Below the pieces are notes generated by a model that did no database searches, was not told the origin of the DNA, and worked only from the letters and a program-made list of their open reading frames with translations. Below are positions 53,342-63,844 of a DNA stretch of 64,000 bases, in pieces. How positions within the stretch are numbered: position 1 is the stretch's first letter; each line of letters starts with the position of its first letter. The DNA comes from Hyaloraphidium curvatum (taxonomy: Eukaryota; Monoblepharomycota; Hyaloraphidiomycetes; Hyaloraphidiales; Hyaloraphidiaceae). The translations under genes and the position numbers were made by a program. The stretch spans positions 558,001-622,000 of the forward strand of contig JAIVFI010000009.1 in the NCBI GenBank assembly GCA_025558095.1. The letters run 5' to 3'.

Positions 53342-56237
53342 CTAGATCGACATGAAACTGGGAGCGACTACGAAATAGTAATTGTTCCCACTCCTCCGAA
53401 GCAGTTTGGTCCTGTCCTTTGCCCGGCGCCGCTCGGAGATGATACTGTGGATGTCGTCGAGAAGGGAGCGGTTAAAGACAAAGATGCTGTGCCGCACGGC
53501 GGACGCTGCGGGGCAGAACAGAAAGAACAAGTCAGCTCCTTCCTGGATGTTCCGCTTCGCGAATGGGTCCCACCGTTCGAGTCCAAAAACGACGAGTCGA
53601 TCACGTCCATGTCCAGCCACGCCTTGACGCGGGGCTCCTTGATTTTCATGGGCCCGCGGAACTTGGTGTTCTTGTCGAACTCGGGCTCGGCGCCGCCCGC
53701 GGCCGCGCCCGCACCGGCTTGCTTCAGGTCCCCCAGCGGGATGTCGACCGCCGTCGCCTCCCACTGGCCCGCCGCCAGGGCGGGCTTGGCCCCCGCCACG
53801 GCCGCCAGCTCCGACGTCGGCACCGTCTTGAGGTTGTGCGCCTGCCGCTTGACCGCCAGCCAGACCGGGGCCGACGTCAGGAGGTCCGAGAACTCGCCCC
53901 TCGCCTGCCGGACGAGATCGAACGACGAGCTCGCGCCGGGGTTCTCCCATGCGGGGTCGACAAAGTACGCCGCCGGGTTCCTGCCCATCATCAGCCGGCC
54001 CGTGAGCGTCTCGGCGAGCCCGAGGGCCTGGTCGGCCGTGTCGGTGTAGCTCGTGATGAGCCGAGTGTACTGCTTGAGCACGGGGAACTTGATCGAGATG
54101 AAGTCGACGAGGTCCAGCTCGCCGTGGATGAGGGTGAGGGATGCTAGCGTCGGAAGGGGCTTGGCAGGCTGGGGAACGGGAGATTCGGGGAGGGGGGCAA
54201 AGAGGTCCTCGATGAACTCGGTGATGTGGCACGACATGCGGCAGCCCATCCTGAAACAAAGGGGTGGCAGGTCAGGATTGGGCGATATCGGAGGGGAAGC
54301 AGACACCCACGAGTGCCCGATGATGTGGAAGGTCTTGAAGCCGATCCCGGTCAGCAACTTGATGCAGTCTCGGAGGTCGGCCTTCACGCCTTCACTCTTG
54401 GACATCCTCCTCACTTCGAAGAACGTAGCCCATGGGTACAGTCCGGCGGGCCCTGGGAGTCGGCGGTTAACACCTGGAACATTGGACTGACGATGCAAAC
54501 AGCCCACAGTCGAAAATGAACCACTTGATCGATGGGTCGTAGGCTGAGAGCGCCCTGAACTGCGAAATCTCGGAGATGGCCGTCTCGGCCGTGTTCCACA
54601 GCCCTTGGTGGTGGCACGGGGATCAGCCAAGGAACCCTTGGTCTGGGGAGCTACACACCGTGAATGTAGAGCACGCACTCCTCCTTGCTCGGCTCGCACG
54701 GTGGCCCCGCCAGCAGCTCCATCATCTTGGCCGTCGACGACGGCCCCGCGACCTCGGGCTCCATGAGCAGCGACACGATCGGCAGGCTCTTGAGGAACTT
54801 GCCCGCGATCGACACCTCGGCCGCGGCCACGGCCAGCGTGAGCCCGCGCGGGTCCCGCGCGGGTTTCAGGTTGCCGTCGTCCCACGCAGCGGCGTTGTTC
54901 CGGATCACGCCGATGCGGAGGGCGGTGAAGGCCGAGCCCGTGAAGGGCTCGGTGGAGGTGAAGGGGGCGGTGGGGATGCCGTCCTGGAAGTAGCCGATGA
55001 GCGACTCTCCGCGCTGGCTGTCGTCCACCCATTCCCCGAGCCCGTCCGGGCGGCCCTCATCGTTGACGTCGCCACGGTACGAGATGGTGTTGCGCTGGCC
55101 CCAGTACTCGGCGAAAGGGCGGAAGCTGTAAGTCCAACTGGGCCGACTTAGCCTGAACGCCGGCAAGCTTCGACAACGACGATATTGCTCACGGTTGGTC
55201 GGGGTTCTCCTTGATCTGAAAGATCCAAGCGACCATTTCGTCGGTGAGCCATCCCACGCGCAGCAGGTAGGGCGTGATGTGGTAGCGGACAACGACGAGG
55301 GTGATCAGCACGACGACGACAACGACGGCTGCCACAGTGAGTGTGATGAACCATGCCCGGTAGCGCGGATTATCGCGGGCACTGCCCCGATCAACGCCTT
55401 CCGCTGTAAAGACGATATTCAGGAGGAAGATGGCCAGGGCCTGCGGAGACCGATGAGATTGGCTCTTCTTGAACGCAGCCACGACCTCACCCAAAAGTCA
55501 ATTGTCAGGAACACGGCCTTGGTGAGCTCGCTCGCTTTGGAGTTGCTGACAAAGACGTAGGGTATGACGACGATGACGACAAAGTATAGGAGATACTGCT
55601 CGATGGTGATTTCGATGCTGCTGAGGCCCTGCGTGTTCCCTGTCTGGTTGACTGAATCCGACGTGTCAATGACCCGACGCGAGGAAGAGATGACAGCGCA
55701 CCCACTGGAAACGAGCCTCCAAATGAGAGCCGCAATGAAAGTGATGGCGATCGCCGCGAAGCAGAGCTTCCAGAGCTTGGACGTGGTCGTGCCCTCGAGG
55801 TACTCCCCGTTGCTCAGGCGGTCGATGGTTCGCCGCAGCATGTGCCGGAACGTCTTCATTATGTTGAGCTTGATGTCCGCCCTACCTCCGTCCTCGAACA
55901 CGGCCGCGGAGCCGGGATCGGCGTAGAACATCGCGGGGCCCTCATAATCAATGTCTGACAGCCCGTGCCGTTCCCGCCGCGCGGTGGGGTCCAGTTTGCC
56001 TAGCCGGTACCGCGTCGTGTGGACGTCGATGTCGAAGAAGGGGTAGTACGGCTTTCTGTCGCCCGCCAGGGTGGCGGTGGGCGTCGTTTCCAGCTTCGGG
56101 TTGCGGGCGAGCACGTCCGCGGGTAGGCCGCCCGCCCGGGCCGCGGCAGCGGCTCCCAGGTCCGCGTTGTTGGCGAGCACGCCGGCGGACAGGGCTCCCG
56201 CCGCCGGGGCGCCGACCACAGCGTCCGGCCCGTCCAT
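53342..56237 (-). CDS. Membrane-anchored alpha/beta hydrolase (DUF900-like) with extended N-terminus
   Basis: Seven exons reading leftwards from 56237, introns 55441-55490, 55138-55192, 54604-54658, 54453-54507, 54251-54310 and 53506-53573, give 850 residues. The first 120 are soluble and include a KPYYPFFDIDVHTTRYRLG segment. Four hydrophobic helices follow: KLCFAAIAITFIAALIW, QYLLYFVVIVVIPYVFV, ALAIFLLNIVF and FITLTVAAVVVVVVLITLVV. Then comes a MORN-like stretch (YRGDVNDEGRPDGLGEW, SLIGYFQDGIP) and a hydrolase core: CVLYIHGLWNTAETA, WFIFDWPAGLYPW, and the nucleophile elbow HIIGHSMGCRMS rebuilt across 54311/54250, with LTLIHGELD near the acid. The tail carries RHSIFVFNRSL. Resemblance to DUF900/PF05990 hydrolases is by motif only. 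The substrate is probably a lipid or ester at an internal membrane. Confidence 0.72.
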
Positions 56238-56474
56238 CGCGGGTCAACGGCCTCCGCCGAAGGTCCTTCGCTATAGGAGGTGTGCCTACGGCACCCGCAG
56301 ATCGAAGTGAGAGCCTTTTGAACCCGCGGGGGACGGAGTGAGTCCGGCCGCAGTCACCACCGGCCCGGCCAAGCCCGAAGCGCACTTCACATACGACTCG
56401 ATCCGTCCACCTGTCTTTTGCCAAGCTTCAAAACGAGATGCGACTGCATTTCGACGTCAAACTCCAGCTGATCG

Positions 56475-57533
56475 TCACTCGCCCTTCCCCTTCCATCCCA
56501 CCGCCTTGGTCCCCGGCCCCCCCGCCCGCGGCCCCTCGATCGCGGCGATCATCCACCTAGTAAACGCCGGGGCCACGGCATACAGGATCCTCACAAACCC
56601 TGTCGAAGACGGAAACGGCGCATCCGCCACCCCAGTAATCCCCGCGCGGATCATGGCCAGCGCCGCCTCGGTCGGGTCCGCTGCCATCTCGAGCGCGCGC
56701 CGCTGCCCCGTCCGCGTGAGCGCATCCACGAGGACCTGCGTCCGTACAGCAGCAAAGGTGACCACAGAGACGGAGACGGGAACGCCGGCGGCGGAGAGTT
56801 CCAGGCCCAGGCAGCCGAACCAGCTCTCGATGGCGGCCTTGGAGGCCGCGTAGCCGTGCGTGAACTCGAAGGGGATCCGTGCGGAGAGGGAGGAGACGAC
56901 GGTGATGCCCGATCGGGCGATCAGGTCGTAAAAGCCCGGGTGATAGGGCGACAGGGGGCCGCGGGCAAGGTAGCCTCGGATCCGGCCAAAGAGGGTCGGC
57001 CTGGGCTTGAGGGTCTCCTCCACCCGGACATCAGCGTTCTTCCGCAGGAACGGCAGGGCCGCCGTGGCGGCCTCCACGTAGCCCAAATAGTTGACTTCGG
57101 CGTGCTTCCGCGCCCGCCCTAGGAGGTCCGTCTGGGGGTCCAGCATCGCGCTATACTCGGGCAGCGTGTGCACGAGAAAGAGATGGTCCAATCCGTTGCC
57201 GCCAAGTTGCCTCTCGGCCTCCTCGATCATCGCGCGCGACGACCCGGCCTGCCCGGCGTCGAATGGAACCGACGCAAACAGCCGCGGGCCGCCCGCGACG
57301 CCGATCCCGGTCTCCTTCGCGCGGCGGACGATTTCCTCGCACTCCCTGCGCGTCTCGTCGGGCGGCGCGATGTCCGCTAGGGCCACATGCACGCCGTGGA
57401 GGGCCAGGAGCAGGGCGGCGATGCGGCCAACGCCGCGATTCGCGCCGGTGACCACGGCGCGCTTCCCGGCCAGCGGCAGGACGAATTCGCCCTTGAAGTG
57501 CTTCGAGATGTCCTCGATGGACGGCGTGGCCAT
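56475..57533 (-). CDS. Short-chain dehydrogenase/reductase
   Basis: An intronless SDR of 352 residues. The NAD(P)-binding motif TGANRGVGR lies at residues 29-37, followed by ALADIAPPDE. Structural Asn is at 148 (EVNYLGYV), catalytic Ser at about 214-215 (TVVSSLSARIP), and the YxxxK pair is Tyr228/Lys232 (HGYAASKAA). The C-terminus is long and hydrophobic (VRILYAVAPAFTRWMIAAIE) and could sit on a membrane, as in the HSD11B/DHRS7 group. The basic residue after TGAN (Arg) and the Asp after strand 2 (LAD) leave NAD versus NADP undecided. The closest fold relatives act on steroids, retinoids or sphingoid intermediates; the substrate is not readable. It is divergent from SPC24, 141 bases apart. Confidence 0.88.
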   Translation of the reverse strand: MATPSIEDISKHFKGEFVLPLAGKRAVVTGANRGVGRIAALLLALHGVHVALADIAPPDETRRECEEIVRRAKETGIGVAGGPRLFASVPFDAGQAGSSRAMIEEAERQLGGNGLDHLFLVHTLPEYSAMLDPQTDLLGRARKHAEVNYLGYVEAATAALPFLRKNADVRVEETLKPRPTLFGRIRGYLARGPLSPYHPGFYDLIARSGITVVSSLSARIPFEFTHGYAASKAAIESWFGCLGLELSAAGVPVSVSVVTFAAVRTQVLVDALTRTGQRRALEMAADPTEAALAMIRAGITGVADAPFPSSTGFVRILYAVAPAFTRWMIAAIEGPRAGGPGTKAVGWKGKGE

Positions 57534-57674
57534 TTCCAGGCCGCGAAATGGGCGAAGATTGGGATCCGTTGAACGAGAACAAAGTAGTGATCACGTGACC
57601 AGCCTTCCGCAACTTCTTGCTGCTGAATTCGCCCCGTGCTGCTGTCTGTCTGTGCCGCCGTTGGCCTGCCCGCC

Positions 57675-58524
57675 ATGCTGTCCGCGTCGGCGTCGCTCGC
57701 CGAGCCACAGGAGATCCTCGTGCAGACCGCGCAGACGTTCGCCGACGCGCGCGCGTCCGACCCGGCCGCCATCGCGTCGGTCGGCGAGAAGCTGCTGAAG
57801 CTCGAGGAGCAGCGGAAGCGGTGGACCGAGGACGCCGCGGATAAAGTCAGGGGTGGGCGGCGTGCCATTCCCCCCTCGCCCCGCCTGACCTCTCCGCCTG
57901 TTCTGTTGCCCAACTCTGTTTCCCGTTCCTCGGCGGATCATTCGACCTTCGGGGCTGCTTCCTGCCAATTTCTTCAAACTTGTTACGCGTTTAGCCCTCA
58001 CGTATCGGCTGGAGCTTGCCCGCGCGCGAGCCGTGCGCCCGTCGTCGGCGACAACCCCCGAGGACCACGCCCTGCTCGTCGCCCGGCTCAAGGGCGAGCT
58101 GCTCGCCGCGGAGCAGCGCGTGGAGGACCAGGAGACCGCGCTGGCCGAGGCCGAGGCGCGGTTGGAAAGAGCCGCGGAGGAGGAGGAGGCGGTGCGCGCC
58201 GCCAAGGAGGACGAGGAGGCCGGCGGTGCCGACGCCGCGGATCCGGTGATGTGGGTCGGCGCACCTGCCTGTTTCCGCATGGTTTTGGGTAACGCCTGCG
58301 CCGTTTGCAGCCTCAAGCTCGAGATCTACCGCTCCCTCGGCATGGAGCTCCTCACCCCCGACCCCGAGCCCGGCACGGAGCCGTCCCCGGACGAACCCGT
58401 TGTTTTCCACCGCGCCCTGGTGCGGTCGAAGCAGGCGCTGCACAGCGTGGAGCTGCACGCGCCGACAGACCCCGCGGACGAGTTTGCGAAGGTCAACCAG
58501 CTGTGGTCGCTGTTGGGCGAATAG
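57675..58524 (+). CDS. SPC24: Kinetochore protein Spc24 (Ndc80 complex)
   Basis: A subunit of the four-protein Ndc80 complex that couples kinetochores to microtubules, at the centromere-proximal end with Spc25. Three exons (introns 57853-57994 and 58251-58310) give 215 residues. The N-terminal half is a coiled coil (EILVQTAQTFADARASDPAA, then KLLKLEEQRKRWTEDA and LLVARLKGELLAAEQRVED). The C-terminal globular domain opens with LKLEIYRSLGMELL, the recognisable Spc24 signature, and ends DEFAKVNQLWSLLG. The first intron (142 nt) is long and its pyrimidine-rich acceptor (TTTAG) was chosen because phase gives VRALTYRLELARARA. The ATG at 57675 is the first in frame; the region before it has only GTG. 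Confidence 0.83.
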
Positions 58525-58708
58525 GGGCGGAGCCAGGGCGGAATGAGGAGGCAGAGATGATACCCGTGATTGTTCTTTTGATTACTGTACATGCTTGTCG
58601 ACGACACAGGTGCAACGCCTCGTCCGATCGCCAGGGAAATGATATCGATCGCGTCTGCGGCCGCCGCTCCCAGTGAAGTCTCTATCTCCTCGTCGCTCGC
58701 GCCTACAC

Positions 58709-59398
58709 ATGATGTCCCCCCATGCGCCGCGGCCGCAGCCATCGCGGATCGTCGACCTGTCTTTCGAGATCCACACCGGGATGATGGTCTATCCCGGTGA
58801 CCCGGAGGTCGAGATTTCCCAGGCACTCACCGTCGGCAAGGACGGCGTCAACGTGCTCCGCGTGCACATGGGCAGCCAGAGCGGGACGCACCTCGACTCG
58901 CCGTACCACGTCGACGATTCGTTCGCCAAGCTGGACGAGCTCCCGCTGGACAGGTTCCTCGGCCGGGCGGTGGTCGTCGACGCGCGCGCCTACTCGCGGG
59001 AGCGCAGCGAGATCCCCTGGGAGGCGTTTCGGCCGGTCGAGGCCGAGCTGGGGCCCGGCACCATCGTGCTGCTGCGGACCGACTGGTCCGACCGATACTT
59101 TGGCACGCACAAGTACCTTGCGCATCCTTACCCCTCGAGGGAGGCTATAGAGAGGCTGGTCGCGCTGGGGGTGCGGACCATCGGGCTGGACGTGCTCTCG
59201 CTGGACCGGACGCCGGACGGGGGGGACGATTTCTCGCTGGTGAACCACAAGGTGTTTGCCGAGCCGGGCGGGGTGATCGTCGAGAACATGACTAACCTGG
59301 GGGCGATCGACGCGCCGGGGGCGCTGGTGAGCGTGCTGCCGCTCAAGCTGGGACCTTCGGACGGGGCGCCGATCCGGGCGGTTGCGTTCTGGCCGTAG
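58709..59398 (+). CDS. Cyclase-family metal-dependent hydrolase (kynurenine-formamidase-like)
   Basis: An intronless gene of 229 residues. It opens RIVDLSFEIHTGMMVYPGDP, the classic cyclase-family start, followed by the metal-binding motif GSQSGTHLDSPYH (His61, Asp63, His67 from this start). Further motifs are LDRFLGRAVVVDARA, GTIVLLRTDWSDRY, RTIGLDVLSLDRTPDG, HKVFAEPGGVIVENMTNL and LPLKLGPSDGAPIRAVAF. All metal and active-site residues known in bacterial KynB-type enzymes appear to be present. In fungi related genes hydrolyse N-formylkynurenine or act in secondary metabolism; which applies here is not readable. The short and intronless form resembles bacterial homologues and could reflect transfer. 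Upstream GTG codons in frame are not used as starts. Confidence 0.87.
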   Translation: MMSPHAPRPQPSRIVDLSFEIHTGMMVYPGDPEVEISQALTVGKDGVNVLRVHMGSQSGTHLDSPYHVDDSFAKLDELPLDRFLGRAVVVDARAYSRERSEIPWEAFRPVEAELGPGTIVLLRTDWSDRYFGTHKYLAHPYPSREAIERLVALGVRTIGLDVLSLDRTPDGGDDFSLVNHKVFAEPGGVIVENMTNLGAIDAPGALVSVLPLKLGPSDGAPIRAVAFWP

Positions 59399-59474
59399 CG
59401 AGTTTCACGGGCCGAGAGATGTATTATTGATGCGCCCGCCAGGCCAAAGACACCACGACTTGCCGCAACCCCGT

Positions 59475-61980
59475 CTACAGCTTCGCCTTGCCGCTCACGA
59501 TCTCCTGGTACTCCTTCCGGCCGAACGGAACGTACCCCTTGCCCTGTTCATACCAGTAGAGCGTGTCCTTGATGACCGCGGGGTCAATACCGTCCTTCTG
59601 CATCTCGACTTTGCGGTGCTTGAACGTGCCCGTGATCTCCATCTCGGGCTGCACGCGGATGAAGATCGGAACCGCGTCTGCTCATTGTCGTCAGCCAAAT
59701 GCTCCTGCGCCCAACACAACGTCACCACCCACACTTGGGGAGCTTCTCCCCGGCAAACACGCCCAGGCTCGCCATGTTCTCGCGCTCGTTGGCCCGCGCC
59801 TCGGGCTTCAGCGTGATCGCGGCCATGCCTGCGCGCCCGTCGTCCCACCCGGGGACCTTGACCCCGTACACGTTGGCCTCCTGCACCGCGGGGTGCTCCA
59901 TGAGCACGTTGCCGACTTCCATCGTGCTGACGTTCTCGCCGCGCCAGCGGAACGTGTCGCCGACTGCGGAGCAGCCAAAGGTCAGACACTGTTGGCCCAA
60001 GCTGGGTGGTGAACCCACTGCGGTCGACGAAGTAGAGGTATCCGTTCTTGTCACGCTTCATAAGGTCGCCCATTCGGAAGTATTTGCTGTCATTAGAAGG
60101 CACGTTGAGCATGGAAACATCTAGAGCGATGAGACTAAGACACCCACTCTCCCTTGACGAACACGTCTTTCAAGATCTTCTTGTCGTTCGCCTTCTGGTC
60201 GCCTAGGTACCCTTTGAAAGTCGCCGACTTGAACGGGTTGTCGTCGCCCTCCTTGAGCAGGCCCACGACCTCGCCGGGCTCGTCGGGCGCGGCATCGATG
60301 CAGAAGCCCGTCTTGGGGTCCCGCACGGGCTCCTCGGTGTCCACGTCGAACTTGAGCAGACGGACCTGCTTCACCAGAGCGCGCTGCAGCGGGCCGGCGT
60401 GCGACACACTGCCGAAGCCCTCTTCTTGCCCGGCGTACTTGATCATGCCGCTGGCGTTCTGCGGAACCCGTCGTCGGCGGATTCCAACCATATCACAGGA
60501 AAACACCCACGCCCTCGGTCGACCCGTAGAACTCCAGGATCACGGGCTTGTTGAAGCGCTCGTAGAACTGCTTCCAGATGTCGGCACGCAGCCCGTTGCC
60601 GATGACGAACTCGACCTTGTGCTTCTTGTCCCATTCCGAGGGGGGGGTCGCGAGGAGGTAGCGGCAGATCTCTCCTATGAACATCATCGAGAGGCATCAG
60701 ACGGTCGCACCACTGGACAGGACGATGGAACCACGGACCGATATACATGTGCCCCGTCGCCCCTGACTCTGCGCACTCCCGGTAGAAGTTGCGAGCCGAG
60801 AAGCGCCGGCCGATCGCGAGCGCGCCACCATTCTTAAACCTGGGCGCGCGCTGGGATCAGCGAATGACAGCACTACGAGTCGCGATGAATCCTCACGCGA
60901 GGAAGAAGGCCATGAGGCCGGCCGAGTGGTAGAGCGGCTGAGGGCAGTAGATGACGTCGCCGAGGCGCGGGTAGCCCGTCATGGTGGAGATCGACATGGA
61001 GAGCATGTTCAGCCGGTTCTGGGTGACCAATGCCGCCTTCGGAAGTCCAGTAGTTCCGGAGGTGTCTGTTCCAACCAAGTCAGAGATGCGAGCAAGGACG
61101 GTGGGGTCGAGACCCACAGATGATCATGCCCGTGTCGTCCCAGTCGATCCCGCGGCGGATCTCGCGGTCGATGGGAGCGTCCGAGTAGTGCCCGACCGAG
61201 CTCATGCTGATCGCCGAAGCGCCGATCGACGCCTCGGGCGTGCCGGTGGTCCACTGGAACGATCTGATCCCAAGCTCCTTGAGCTCCGACGCGATCTCGG
61301 CGGCGGTGGGCGCCTCGTCGTCCCCGAGGATCAGGAAGCGCGGGCGGACGATGGTGAGGCAGTGGGCCAGCGCCTTGCCGCGAAGGTTGAAGTTCTGCAT
61401 CGCGGGGACTGCGCCAACTTTCCAGAGAGCCAAAACATGGAAGAGAATCTCGGGCTTGTTCTCGAACAGGAGGGCAACGTTCTCCATCGGCTTGACGCCA
61501 AGCGCGAGATAGAAGTGTGCCAGCCGGTTGGTGACTGGAGGATGCCGTCACGATCGGCAATGAAGGTCAGTCCGAGCCAGGTGAGGGAGGCAGTCGAGAC
61601 GGAATGATAAGCAGTTCAAGCCGCCACAGCCAAACCGCAATGAGAAGCAGTGCGAGCAGCAATTAGAGGTACGGAGACAGATAATGACGGCGAAACGCAC
61701 TCTTGTCGACCTCCTCATAGGTCCACGAGGTCCACTGCCCGGAAGCTTCGTCCCGCGCAACAATGACCTTATTTTTCGGGTACTTGGCCGCGGTCTCGAG
61801 GAAACGTTCGATGACGCACTTGAGGCCGGCCTTGTCGTACGCCGTCACGGTCCTCTGCAGGCCCAGGCCGGCCGCAATGGTCTTGACGTCGCGCGAGATG
61901 TAGTAACGCGCGTCGAGGAAGGCCGCGCCCAGCAGGCCCGCCGCGGCGAGGCCGAGCTTGCCGCCGGGGAAGTTGGACAT
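59475..61980 (-). CDS. FAT1: Very-long-chain acyl-CoA synthetase / fatty acid transport protein (Fat1 type)
   Basis: An ANL-superfamily enzyme that activates long and very-long-chain fatty acids on the ER, peroxisome or lipid droplet. Nine exons reading leftwards give 647 residues, the family norm: introns 61535-61700, 61066-61117, 60840-60896, 60675-60738, 60459-60510, 60087-60147, 59964-60018 and 59678-59732. The N-terminus has a membrane helix ([21 protein letters not shown]). Junctions rebuild the AMP-binding P-loop [18 protein letters not shown], then [66 protein letters not shown] (VLACS signature) and the end [16 protein letters not shown]. The 166-nt first intron is the longest in this gene. 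Confidence 0.95.
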
Positions 61981-62401
61981 TCTGCGGCGGGACGCGCGGG
62001 CGTCGGAGGGCGATTGGCGAGACGAGAGTCCAGGAGACGCGCGTCGTGCAAGGGCAGCTCGATCAAACGAGATTTAGCCGCGATCTTTGCGCGCGAGAGC
62101 TTCAATGACCGCATACAAGACTGCCGACCTCAAAGCCTCTCCGGTCCTTTATCAACGTTGCGGATTGTCCCGTCCTTGGAGGAGAAGGGGGTAGGCGCTG
62201 CACAGCGATCGCGGGAGTGAAACGAGGTGTAGACCACGATCCTGGGGCTCCTGCTGTCGGCGATGCTGCGGCCAGTAGCATCCATTCAACAAAGAGCGCG
62301 TTCGATATGCAGATCAGATCTTCGAAGTTTCACTTCCTACTTCGCAGGCCTCTCCCCATCACTCGTTTGTCGCTCACTCTCACTCGCACCGAAAACCAGA
62401 A
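61981..62401. promoter_or_regulatory. Divergent intergenic region, FAT1 / TauD-type gene
   Basis: About 420 bases between divergent starts. The composition is more even than in the neighbouring coding sequence. It contains pyrimidine-rich stretches near the TauD-type start (ctcactctcactcgc, about 62372). No supported ORF is seen. Confidence 0.35.
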
Positions 62402-63403
62402 ATGGACTTCGCCCGCCACCCCGCCGCCTGGCGCGGCCGGGAACTTGCAAAAGATCACTCGTGGGAATACCGCTTCGGCGCTGCCGAGCTCTCGGAGCTC
62501 CATGCCGCAGCCCTCGCACTCGTCTCCCGCACACCGTCTCCCAACCTCGCGCACCTCCGGCCCTCCGACGCGCCCCTACCGCTCCTCGAGCCCCGGTTGG
62601 CCGAATGGAGGTCGACGCTCCTGTCGGGCCGCGGCTTCGTGCTCCTCAGAGGGGTCCCCGTGGATTCCTGGCCGCGCAAAGTGGTCGAGTCGGCCTACCT
62701 CGCCCTAGGCGCCCACCTGGGCTCCTTTGTCCCGCAGAACTCCAACGGGGACCTGCTCGGACACGTCAAGGACGACGGGTCGGACCCGAACGATCCGACG
62801 GTCAGGAGATACAGAACGAGGGAGCCGCAGCCGTACCACGTCGACGGATCGGATGCTGTGGGGCTCCTGTGCCTCGTTCCTGCAAAGTCCGGCGGCAAGT
62901 CCAGCATCGTTTCGTCGGTCGAGATCTACAACGAAGTCGCGAGGAAGAGGCCGGATCTGATGGACTTGCTCCGCGTTCCGTACTACTTTGATTCCTACGG
63001 GCAGAATGCGCCCGGCACCGATCCATGGTTCACCACGCCGCTTTTCGTCGGCACAAAGGACGCATTCCGGTTCTTTTACGTGAGGTGGTACATCGACAAG
63101 GCGCAGGGAAACCCACGCGTGCCGAGGCTGAGCAAGAAGCAGGTCGAGCTTTTGGACCTCATCGATGCGCTGGCTGCGAGCGATGAGCTGCGGCTGGACA
63201 TGGATTTCGCACCGGGGGACATTCAGCTGGTTTCAAACAGGGTCGTTCTGCATGCGAGGGAGGGCTACGAGGATTGGGAAGAGCCCGAGAGGAAGAGGCA
63301 CCTGCTGAGGCTGTGGCTGGCGATGGATGATAAGAATGCGGCGCCAGAGAGTTTCGACGACGTGATTCCGGGAGCTCCCGAGCCCACAAAGAGTAAAATG
63401 TGA
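62402..63403 (+). CDS. TauD/TfdA-family Fe(II)/2-oxoglutarate dioxygenase
   Basis: An intronless gene of 333 residues. The iron facial triad is intact: His146 and Asp148 in QPYHVDGSD and the distal His284 in NRVVLHAREGYEDW, with the 2-oxoglutarate-binding Arg303 in KRHLLRLWL. The N-terminus has the WEYRFGAAELSELHAAALAL helix and GRGFVLLRGVPVDSWP strand of the fungal and bacterial TauD-like group. It also carries the PQNSNGDLLGHVKDDG segment typical of the many fungal homologues annotated as taurine catabolism dioxygenases. Substrates in this group are diverse (taurine, sulfonates, secondary metabolites), so none is claimed. The 3' end is followed closely by the next gene on the same strand. 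Confidence 0.9.
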   Translation: MDFARHPAAWRGRELAKDHSWEYRFGAAELSELHAAALALVSRTPSPNLAHLRPSDAPLPLLEPRLAEWRSTLLSGRGFVLLRGVPVDSWPRKVVESAYLALGAHLGSFVPQNSNGDLLGHVKDDGSDPNDPTVRRYRTREPQPYHVDGSDAVGLLCLVPAKSGGKSSIVSSVEIYNEVARKRPDLMDLLRVPYYFDSYGQNAPGTDPWFTTPLFVGTKDAFRFFYVRWYIDKAQGNPRVPRLSKKQVELLDLIDALAASDELRLDMDFAPGDIQLVSNRVVLHAREGYEDWEEPERKRHLLRLWLAMDDKNAAPESFDDVIPGAPEPTKSKM

Positions 63404-63422
63404 CGGGCAAAAGTGCAGCAGA

Positions 63423-63844
63423 ATGCAAACAGCGAAGTCTAGATCTATATTTCTTAGCCACCAGCTTTGCATCCGGGATCCAACTGATGAGTACGTCGAG
63501 CGGCCAACGCAGCAGAACAACGATGCCCCTGACGACAAGTCGGCCTCGGGCGACAACGATGGGGCGTTCGACGACGAGGCGTTCGACGACGAGGCGTTCG
63601 ACGATGAGGTGAGCAGACCTGCTGCTGGGGCTGGCTTGGCATCGCCATTCATTCGCCGCTCCAATTCCATCACTTGCCCGACGTTGACCAGTCCATCAAT
63701 CAAGACGCTGGGTCCCTGAACAGCGATGGACAGGTGGAAGCCGGCCCTGGTGCAGTTGCGCCGCGCCGGAGCCAACGGCTTTCGAGCGTCACCGTGCGTT
63801 ACAACTTTGACGAGGGCGAAGATTTCGAAGACGGTTGGTTTTGA
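63423..63844 (+). CDS. Small acidic protein, partly repetitive
   Basis: Two exons, 63423-63608 and 63692-63844, joined by an 83-nt intron (GTGAGC donor, TTGACCAG acceptor), give 112 residues. The first exon holds a DDKSASGDNDG stretch and then three copies of AFDDE. The second reads SINQDAGSLNSDG, then a basic patch (APRRSQRLSSVTVRYN) and an acidic end (FDEGEDFEDGWF). The frame continuity across the intron and coherent composition support a real gene, but the start is uncertain: the first 20 codons look weaker, and an upstream exon may be missing. No family is recognised; a disordered regulatory or nuclear protein is likely. Confidence 0.45.
63564..63608 (+). repeat. 15-bp minisatellite, three units
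   Basis: Three tandem copies of the 15-base unit gcgttcgacgacgag (the third has one C-to-T change), encoding AFDDE three times at the end of an exon. Such in-frame repeats often vary in copy number between strains. Confidence 0.85.

Noticed and set aside
49327-63403. A metabolic gene cluster (ECHDC1, hydrolases, SDR, cyclase, FAT1, TauD)
   Set aside because: There is no backbone synthase, transporter or regulator, strands alternate, and conserved housekeeping genes such as SPC24 interrupt it.
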